11,727 nt of DNA, taken from an uncultured Ruminococcus sp. GTDB taxonomy: Bacteria; Bacillota; Clostridia; Oscillospirales; Ruminococcaceae. The first letter of the stretch is position 1; each line of letters begins with the position of its first letter. Positions 6,319 to 11,727 of this stretch are shown here, piece by piece. The position numbers were made by a program, and so were the translations under genes. The notes beneath the pieces were generated by a model. The model did no database searches. It was not told the DNA's origin and saw only the letters and a list, made by a program, of their open reading frames with translations. The stretch is taken from positions 1 to 11,727 of the forward strand of contig CAMOEP010000046.1 of assembly GCA_946612185.1 (NCBI GenBank). Reading direction: 5' to 3'.

Positions 6319-6720
6319 ATGAAGATCGCAATCATTGCTCATGATGCAAAAAAGGAGCTTATGGTACAGTTTTGCAGCGCTTACTGCGGAATCCTCTCCA
6401 AGCATCAGCTCATAGCTACAAATACAACCGGAAAGCAGGTCAGTGAGGCGACCGGACTGCCCATAAAACGCTATCTCAGCGGACGTGGCGGCGCTGAACA
6501 GATCTTAGCGCTCCTCTCCTGCAACGAGGTTGACGTACTCCTGTTTTTCAGAGACCCTATCAACCCCAAGGTCAATGACCCTAATGATATGAATCTGCTC
6601 AGGTTATGCGATGTTCACAACGTTCCTGTCGCTACTAATATTGCGACTGCTGAGGCGCTTATCCTTGCGCTGGAGCGTGGTGACCTTGACTGGAGAGAGG
6701 TCGGCAATCCTTCTATCTGA
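6319..6720 (+). CDS. mgsA: Methylglyoxal synthase-like protein with altered active site
   Basis: This 133-residue protein aligns along its length with methylglyoxal synthase, which converts dihydroxyacetone phosphate to methylglyoxal and phosphate. Family blocks are IAHDAKK (6-12), ATNTTGK (33-39), ATGL (44-47), LSGRGGAEQ (53-61), VDVLLFFRDP (71-80) and RLCDVHNVPVATN (95-107). Phosphate-site residues (K12, T34, T36, T37, S54, G55) and H8, the counterpart of E. coli H19, are kept. The catalytic aspartate block GGDQQ reads GGAEQ and is one residue shorter. The usual HDPD or HEPD reads NDPN, so the counterparts of H98 and D101 are asparagines (N86, N89); D79 (E. coli D91) remains. The protein may be a weak enzyme, a pseudoenzyme or something with a new role. 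AAAGGA (6306-6311) lies 7 nt before ATG 6319. It is probably transcribed with the minD-like gene and followed by a terminator. Confidence 0.88.
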   Translation: MKIAIIAHDAKKELMVQFCSAYCGILSKHQLIATNTTGKQVSEATGLPIKRYLSGRGGAEQILALLSCNEVDVLLFFRDPINPKVNDPNDMNLLRLCDVHNVPVATNIATAEALILALERGDLDWREVGNPSI

Positions 6721-6754
6721 CCATTGCAGCACTTTCTGACCATTGCAGCACTTT
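6717..6754 (+). repeat. 19-bp exact tandem duplication over the mgsA stop codon
   Basis: The unit CTGACCATTGCAGCACTTT occurs at 6717-6735 and again at 6736-6754. The first copy contains the TGA stop of the MgsA-like gene. The second copy's GCAGC (6745-6749) can pair with GCTGC at 6755-6759 to give a small hairpin. It looks like a recent slippage duplication in the 3' untranslated region. Confidence 0.9.
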
Positions 6755-6762
6755 GCTGCCTG

Positions 6763-6793
6763 AATTGTCCCTGCTACAGGGACAATTTTATTG
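6763..6793 (+). terminator. Intrinsic terminator or attenuator between mgsA-like gene and hisS
   Basis: The stem TTGTCCCTG (6765-6773) pairs with CAGGGACAA (6777-6785) across a CTA loop, extended by AA/TT pairs, and is followed by TTTTATTG. It lies only 30 nt or so before the hisS start. No good promoter fits between the hairpin and hisS, so partial read-through or attenuation is possible. Confidence 0.8.
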
Positions 6794-6820
6794 TCGAATA
6801 CTATTCAAAGGAGCTTGATT

Positions 6821-8158
6821 ATGGCACTTAATATAAAACGCCCTAATGGTACTGAGGACGTTCTCCCAAGAGATGCTCACAAGTGGCACACTATTGAGAA
6901 GATCGCACGAGAAACCGCTGAAAGCTACGGCTTCGGTGAGATAAGAGTACCTACTTTCGAGAATACTGACCTTTTCCTGCGTTCTGTTGGTGAGACTACT
7001 GACGTGGTGCAGAAGGAAATGTATACAGTTATGGCTAAGGAGACTAAGTTCACCCTGCGCCCGGAGGGTACTGCCGGTACTATCCGTGCAATGCTCCAGA
7101 ACGGTCTGCTCAATGAGGCTCTGCCCCAGAGAGTATACTATATTCTCTCCTGCTTCCGCCACGAAAGACCCCAGGCTGGCAGACTCAGAGAGTTCCACCA
7201 GTTCGGTCTGGAAATGGCTGGCAGCCAGTCCGCTGCTGCTGATGCGGAGGTTATCTCCCTGGCTAAAACTATACTCGACAGACTGGAAATAAAGAATATC
7301 AAACTCTTTATCAATTCCATCGGCTGCCCTGCCTGCCGAAGCGAGTACCACAAGGCTCTCAGGGCTTATTTCGAGAACCGTAAGGACGAGCTTTGCGATA
7401 CCTGCCGTGAGCGCCTTGATAAGAACCCTATGCGCATACTCGACTGCAAAAGCCCTATATGCCAGGATATCGCCAAGGACGCTCCCCTTATCATAGACTA
7501 CCTCTGCGAGGATTGCAGCAGCCACTTCGAGAACCTGAAAAAGTATCTGGGCAACCTTAAAATAGATTATGAGGTAAATCCAAAGATCGTCCGTGGTCTT
7601 GACTACTACACCAAGACTGTTTTCGAGTTCGTTACTACCGAGATTGGCGCACAGGGTACTGTCTGCGGCGGCGGAAGATACGACGGTCTTATCGAACAGC
7701 TTGGCGGTCAGCACATTCCCGCTCTGGGATTCGGTATGGGTATCGAGCGCCTGCTTCTGGTCATGGAAAAGCAGAACTGCCTGTATCTCGCTCCGAAGAA
7801 GTGCGACCTCTACTTCGCTACTATGGGCGATGCTGCACTTGAGACCGCTATGGCTCTTGCCCACGATATGCGTGAATTCGGATTTTTCGCTGAATTTGAC
7901 CTGATGAACAGAGGTCTGAAGGCGCAGATGAAGTATGCCAATAAGATAGGCGCTGCTTTCACTATCGTACTGGGTGATAATGAACTCAGCGAGGGTAAGG
8001 CTAAACTCAAGGACATGAAGTCCGGCGAGGAAACTCCTATTGCTATAGACGAGAAGTTCGTTCTGAACTTCGAGAATATATATATGAACAACGTCCTCAA
8101 TACTGTCGAGGACGAAACAGGAAATTCACTTTTCGCATTCACAGAGGGGGATAATTAA
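6821..8158 (+). CDS. hisS: Histidyl-tRNA synthetase
   Basis: This 445-residue class II enzyme charges tRNA-His with histidine. Motif 1 lies in the N-terminal 60 residues. Motif 2 is FRHERPQAGRLREFHQF (112-128). The histidine-specific loop is VRGLDYYTKTVFE (257-269, R258), followed by GGGRYDGL (283-290). Motif 3 is ALGFGMGIERL (301-311) and the anticodon-binding domain follows from about 326. The insertion domain carries four cysteine pairs (C169/C172, C192/C195, C209/C214, C229/C232), plausible for zinc. A tail of roughly 25 residues extends past the usual C terminus. ATG 6821 follows AAAGGAG (6807-6813) at 7 nt. I see no room for a T-box leader in the 100 nt upstream. hisS is one base from aspS and the two certainly form an operon. 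Confidence 0.97.
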   Translation: MALNIKRPNGTEDVLPRDAHKWHTIEKIARETAESYGFGEIRVPTFENTDLFLRSVGETTDVVQKEMYTVMAKETKFTLRPEGTAGTIRAMLQNGLLNEALPQRVYYILSCFRHERPQAGRLREFHQFGLEMAGSQSAAADAEVISLAKTILDRLEIKNIKLFINSIGCPACRSEYHKALRAYFENRKDELCDTCRERLDKNPMRILDCKSPICQDIAKDAPLIIDYLCEDCSSHFENLKKYLGNLKIDYEVNPKIVRGLDYYTKTVFEFVTTEIGAQGTVCGGGRYDGLIEQLGGQHIPALGFGMGIERLLLVMEKQNCLYLAPKKCDLYFATMGDAALETAMALAHDMREFGFFAEFDLMNRGLKAQMKYANKIGAAFTIVLGDNELSEGKAKLKDMKSGEETPIAIDEKFVLNFENIYMNNVLNTVEDETGNSLFAFTEGDN

Positions 8159-8159
8159 A

Positions 8160-9941
8160 ATGGCAGACAGTATGAAAGGTCTGAAAAGAACACATTATTG
8201 CGGCGAAGTTACCGAAGCCGGTCAGGAAGTCGTTGTCGGCGGATTTGTTGACAGGATAAGAGACAAGGGCGGCGTTATCTTCATCGTTCTTCGTGACCGC
8301 ACAGGTCTTGTACAGCTTATGTTCAACGACAAGAGCGACCCGGCAGTTTTCGAGAAAGCTTCCACCTGTAAGGCTGAGTATGTCCTTATGGCTAAAGGTC
8401 AGGTCATCGAGCGTGAGAGCAAGAACGAGAATATGAAGACCGGTAACGTTGAGATATTCGTTTCCGACCTGAGAATACTTTCAAAGGCTCAGACTCCGCC
8501 TTTCGAGATCGTAAGCGATACAAAGGTAAACGAGGAACTGCGTCTGAAATACCGCTACCTCGACCTGCGCCGTGAGCCGCTCCAGAGAAATATCATCATG
8601 CGCCACGAGATCGCTAAGGTTACCCGTGAGTACTTCTACGAGAACGGCTTCCTGGAGATCGAAACTCCTATGATGATGAAGTCCACTCCTGAAGGCGCAA
8701 GAGACTACCTTGTTCCCTCAAGAGTTCACCCCGGCAGCTTCTACGCTCTGCCCCAGTCACCCCAGATATATAAGCAGCTTCTTATGATCGCCGGTTTTGA
8801 CAGGTATATCCAGCTTGCAAGATGCTTCCGTGACGAGGATCTGCGTGCTGACCGTCAGCCTGAGTTCACCCAGATAGACCTGGAAATGTCATTCGTTGAT
8901 GCTGAGGACATTCAGGAGTGCGTTGAGGGATTTATCCAGAGAGTGTTCAAGGAAGTTATCGGCGTTGATGTACAGCTTCCTCTGAAGCGCCTGACTTTCG
9001 CTGACGCTATGAACCTTTACGGCTCTGATAAGCCAGATACACGTTTCGGATTTGAGATACAGGATATCACTGATACTGTCAAGGATATCGACTTCGTTGT
9101 GTTCAAGAACGCTATCGGGGAGGGTGGAAGCGTCCGTGCTATCAATGTAAAGAACGGCGCTGCTACATACACCCGCAAGGAGATAGACAAGCTGGTTGAA
9201 CACGCAAAGGGCATCGGCGCTAAGGGTCTGGCTTATATCCGCTGGGCTGACGAGCCAAACTGCTCATTCAAGAAGTTCCTGGGCGAGGGCGACCTTGACA
9301 GGATACTGTCCGCCGTTGACGCACATGAGGGCGACCTGGTGCTGATATGCGCTGACAAGACTAAGACAGTCCTTTCAACTCTCGGTGCGCTGAGACTTAT
9401 CTGCGCTAAGCGCCTGGATATTATCCCTGAGGACGTTTATAACTTCCTCTGGATCACCGAGATGCCTTTCTTCGAGTATGACGATGAGAACGGCACTTGG
9501 GTAGCTGCACATCACCCCTTCACAATGCCTATGGAGGAGTGCATAGACTACCTTGACACTGACCCTGCAAACGTCCGTGCAAAGGCTTGGGACTTAGTCC
9601 TCAATGGTACTGAGCTTTCAAGCGGCTCTATGCGTATCACTGACTTTGAACTTCAGCAGAGAATGTTCGAGGCTCTGGGCATGAGTGACGAGGAGATACA
9701 GGCTAAGTTCGGCTTCCTGGTAGATGCATACCGCTACGCTGCACCTCCTCACGGCGGTATGGGTATCGGTATCGACAGACTTGCTATGATTATGTGCGGA
9801 GCTGACAGCCTCCGTGATGTAACAGCATTCCCGAAGGTTCAGAACGCAAGCGAACTTATGAGCGAGTGTCCTTCACCCGTGGACAAGGCTAATCTTGATG
9901 TACTTGGTATTCAGGTAGTTGCTCCTGCTGAGGAAGAATAA
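8160..9941 (+). CDS. aspS: Aspartyl-tRNA synthetase (bacterial type with GAD domain)
   Basis: This 593-residue class IIb enzyme attaches aspartate to tRNA-Asp. It has an N-terminal OB-fold anticodon domain (about 1-110), motif 1 with FLEIETPMM (164-172) and STPEGARDYLVPSR (175-188), the QSPQIYKQ block (199-206), motif 2 RCFRDEDLRADRQPEFTQ (221-238), a GAD insertion domain (roughly 290-420) and motif 3 GGMGIGIDRL (532-541). Length fits the bacterial form. Position 36, in RDKGG, is Lys; as I recall, Leu is typical here in discriminating enzymes and His in non-discriminating ones, so the tRNA-Asn specificity is unclear. AGAGGGGG (8143-8150) precedes ATG 8160, which starts one base after the hisS stop. 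A strong terminator follows. Confidence 0.97.
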   Translation: MADSMKGLKRTHYCGEVTEAGQEVVVGGFVDRIRDKGGVIFIVLRDRTGLVQLMFNDKSDPAVFEKASTCKAEYVLMAKGQVIERESKNENMKTGNVEIFVSDLRILSKAQTPPFEIVSDTKVNEELRLKYRYLDLRREPLQRNIIMRHEIAKVTREYFYENGFLEIETPMMMKSTPEGARDYLVPSRVHPGSFYALPQSPQIYKQLLMIAGFDRYIQLARCFRDEDLRADRQPEFTQIDLEMSFVDAEDIQECVEGFIQRVFKEVIGVDVQLPLKRLTFADAMNLYGSDKPDTRFGFEIQDITDTVKDIDFVVFKNAIGEGGSVRAINVKNGAATYTRKEIDKLVEHAKGIGAKGLAYIRWADEPNCSFKKFLGEGDLDRILSAVDAHEGDLVLICADKTKTVLSTLGALRLICAKRLDIIPEDVYNFLWITEMPFFEYDDENGTWVAAHHPFTMPMEECIDYLDTDPANVRAKAWDLVLNGTELSSGSMRITDFELQQRMFEALGMSDEEIQAKFGFLVDAYRYAAPPHGGMGIGIDRLAMIMCGADSLRDVTAFPKVQNASELMSECPSPVDKANLDVLGIQVVAPAEEE

Positions 9942-9976
9942 GTTCCCCCGGATACATATAATAACATATAATAAAA

Positions 9977-10019
9977 ATCCCCCTGATACGGTTCATTCCA
10001 TATCAGGGGGATCGTTTTT
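9977..10019. terminator. Bidirectional intrinsic terminator between aspS and the SulP gene
   Basis: A perfect 12-bp stem (ATCCCCCTGATA at 9977-9988 with 10001-10012) and a 12-nt loop are followed by CGTTTTT. On the minus strand the A-rich run at 9972-9977 gives a U-tract. It sits 35 bp after the aspS stop and 20 bp beyond the stop of the convergent transporter gene. Confidence 0.93.
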
Positions 10020-10031
10020 GTGTAGGGTGAC

Positions 10032-11714
10032 TTATGCGCTTATCTTATCTTCGATCTCCTGCGCTCTTGCAAGGGCAGTATCAATATGGTCGCAGAAGTT
10101 TTCCTTGCCTACCATGTCCACCAGTCCGGCTTTGGTCATGATGTTCATGGGCTGTTCGTTGACGTGGGAGAATACAACCTTAACGTTATGACGCTCACAG
10201 CGCTTAACTATGCGCATAAGTGCCTCAACGCCGGTCGCATCTACCGCAGGAACGTTTCTCATTCTGATGCAGAGAACGTCTATTTTATTGTCGTCAAGCA
10301 GGTACTTATACTTATCAGCAGCAGCGAAGAACATAGGGCCGTTTATCTCATAAACCCTTGTATTCTTCGGTATCTTTTTCAGCAGGATATTGTCCGGGTC
10401 AGTATCCTCGTCGTCCACATCTACCCATGCGTGAGCCTCGGTAACGTCAGCCATACGCTTCATAAACAGCAGCGCAGCCATTACCAGTCCTACGCCGATA
10501 GCAACTACCAGGTCGAAGATAACAGTCAGGAAAAGTGTTACGAAAAGTACTGCAATATCGCTCTTGGGAGCAGTCTTGACAGTGTTGCGGATATTTCTCC
10601 AGCCGCACATATTGTATGCTACTATGAACAGGATAGCGGCAATTGTGGGCATGGGGATAAGTGAAGCATAGGGCATGAGAACGATGAGTATTATAAGTAC
10701 TACGATCGAGTGGACCATGCCGGAAACAGGAGTTCTGCCGCCGTTCTTTACGTTTGCGGCAGTACGGGCAATAGCACCTGTAGCAGGGATTCCGCCGAAA
10801 AGTGCAGAGCCGATATTAGCTGCACCCTGAGCCACAAGCTCCATGTTGGGGCGATGCTTTGAACCGATCATACCGTCGGAAACTACGCAGGAAAGCAGGG
10901 ACTCAACTGCTGCGAGTACTGCAATTGTGAAAGCGTTGGGCAGGAGTGCCTTGATCCTTGCGAGAGATACTTCAGGAATAGTCAGTGTAGGAGGTGCGGA
11001 GGATATCGAGTAGAGGTCACCGATAGTGTTAACGTTCATATCAGTGAGTGCAACCAGTGCGGAGCATACAAGTACAGCGATAAGCGAAGCAGGTATCTTC
11101 TCCAGCTTCTTTGGCCAGAGAATGAGTATTGCAAGGGAAATAACGCCTACAAGAAGTGCCTGAGGGTTGAGAGTGCCGATGTTTTTGAATATCTCAGCGA
11201 TCTTGTCGGTAGTCTCGATAATGGGTCTGTTGGGGAACGTAAGTCCCAGGAAGTCCTTTACCTGACCTACCAGGATAGTAACAGCGATACCGAATGTGAA
11301 GCCGGTGGTTATCGTTCCGGGGATATACTTGATAAGACCGCCGAACCTGCACACGCCCATGAGTATGAGCATGATTCCGGCGAGGATAGTAGAGATGATA
11401 AGACCGTCCATTTGCTCAGTAGCGACGATACCGGCAACGATGGTAGCGAAAGCAGCGGTAGGGCCTGCGATCTGCACACGGCTTCCGCCAAGAAATGAAA
11501 CGATGAATCCGGCGACGATAGCGGTGTAAAGACCCTGTTCAGGGCCAACTCCGGAAGCCAGCGCCAGAGCGATAGACAGCGGGAGTGCGATGATAGCGAC
11601 GATAACGCCGGCTATCAGGTCTTTGAAGAACTGCTCTTTGGAGTAGTTCTTCATGACGGAGAAAAGTTTCGGTTTGAGCTTTTCTTCGCTGGGTTTCGTG
11701 ACAGTTTTTTCCAT
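10032..11714 (-). CDS. SulP-family inorganic anion transporter with STAS domain
   Basis: This 560-residue membrane protein belongs to the SulP/SLC26 family, which moves sulfate, bicarbonate, chloride or dicarboxylates. The transmembrane part (about 30-420) has the family's GPEQGLYTAI (57-66) and the QIAGPTAAF half-helix (81-89), then AVESLLSCVVSDG (269-281) and the GGIPATGAIARTAANVKNGG block (307-326). A cytoplasmic C-terminal STAS domain (about 448-555) includes VDATGVEALM (491-500), close to the anti-sigma antagonist motif. Substrate cannot be told from sequence; sulfate and bicarbonate are both possible. The acidic linker VDVDDEDTDPD (431-441) between membrane and STAS parts is a mild oddity. 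ATG 11714 is preceded by AGAGGT (11722-11727) at 7 nt, so the start is well supported although the promoter lies beyond the window. It is convergent with aspS. Confidence 0.95.
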   Translation of the reverse strand: MEKTVTKPSEEKLKPKLFSVMKNYSKEQFFKDLIAGVIVAIIALPLSIALALASGVGPEQGLYTAIVAGFIVSFLGGSRVQIAGPTAAFATIVAGIVATEQMDGLIISTILAGIMLILMGVCRFGGLIKYIPGTITTGFTFGIAVTILVGQVKDFLGLTFPNRPIIETTDKIAEIFKNIGTLNPQALLVGVISLAILILWPKKLEKIPASLIAVLVCSALVALTDMNVNTIGDLYSISSAPPTLTIPEVSLARIKALLPNAFTIAVLAAVESLLSCVVSDGMIGSKHRPNMELVAQGAANIGSALFGGIPATGAIARTAANVKNGGRTPVSGMVHSIVVLIILIVLMPYASLIPMPTIAAILFIVAYNMCGWRNIRNTVKTAPKSDIAVLFVTLFLTVIFDLVVAIGVGLVMAALLFMKRMADVTEAHAWVDVDDEDTDPDNILLKKIPKNTRVYEINGPMFFAAADKYKYLLDDNKIDVLCIRMRNVPAVDATGVEALMRIVKRCERHNVKVVFSHVNEQPMNIMTKAGLVDMVGKENFCDHIDTALARAQEIEDKISA

Positions 11715-11727
11715 TCTGATTACCTCT

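Noticed and set aside
6721..6820. T-box leader for hisS
   Set aside because: The gap is only 100 nt, with no T-box sequence and no specifier stem; only a simple hairpin and a tandem duplication are seen.
6788..7864. 358-residue minus-strand open frame opposite hisS
   Set aside because: Antisense shadow of a gene with all class II synthetase motifs; no recognisable domain.

Overview
The window looks like a chromosomal segment from a low-to-mid GC Firmicute, most likely of the Ruminococcus/Oscillospiraceae type. The reasons are AAAGGA- and AGGTGA-type ribosome binding sites before almost every gene, sigma-A promoters close to consensus (TTGACA / 17 bp / TATAAT), a Firmicutes-style hisS-aspS pair, and the general protein flavour. 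The genus is an inference. There are eight confident genes, all apparently intact, plus one unusual repeat family.

Layout. (1) Positions 1-232 hold an old, diverged copy of a long inverted-repeat (hairpin) element, cut by the window edge. (2) Positions 280-2982 hold a Zn/Cd/Pb-type P1B ATPase gene with its own promoter, an ArsR/SmtB-like operator at the transcription start, and a striking His/Cys-rich minisatellite between its two N-terminal heavy-metal domains. A perfect bidirectional hairpin terminator separates it from (3) a convergent radical SAM gene of the TIGR01212 (YhcC/YtqA) family on the minus strand (3020-3952). (4) The divergent intergenic region upstream of that gene (about 850 bp) is filled by three nearly identical tandem copies of the hairpin element (4026-4762). 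The right edge of the array seems to supply the first bases of the -35 box for the next gene. (5) Positions 4829-6720 hold a shikimate-kinase-like P-loop kinase, a MinD-like ATPase with an almost perfect consensus promoter, and an MgsA-fold protein. (6) After a hairpin terminator and a 19-bp tandem duplication, hisS and aspS (6821-9941) lie one base apart. A strong bidirectional terminator separates them from (7) a convergent SulP anion transporter with a STAS domain (10032-11714, minus strand).

Functionally this is mostly housekeeping: metal efflux, anion transport, two aminoacyl-tRNA synthetases, and a remnant of the division/metabolism cluster (minD-mgsA).

The points most worth a second look are these. 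The hairpin element is present as a tandem array and as an old copy whose arms keep pairing through G-U-compatible changes. The MgsA-like protein keeps its phosphate-binding residues but has lost several catalytic positions. The kinase-like protein lacks the usual shikimate-binding FRxxE arginine. I do not see a clearly new multi-gene defence or mobile system here.
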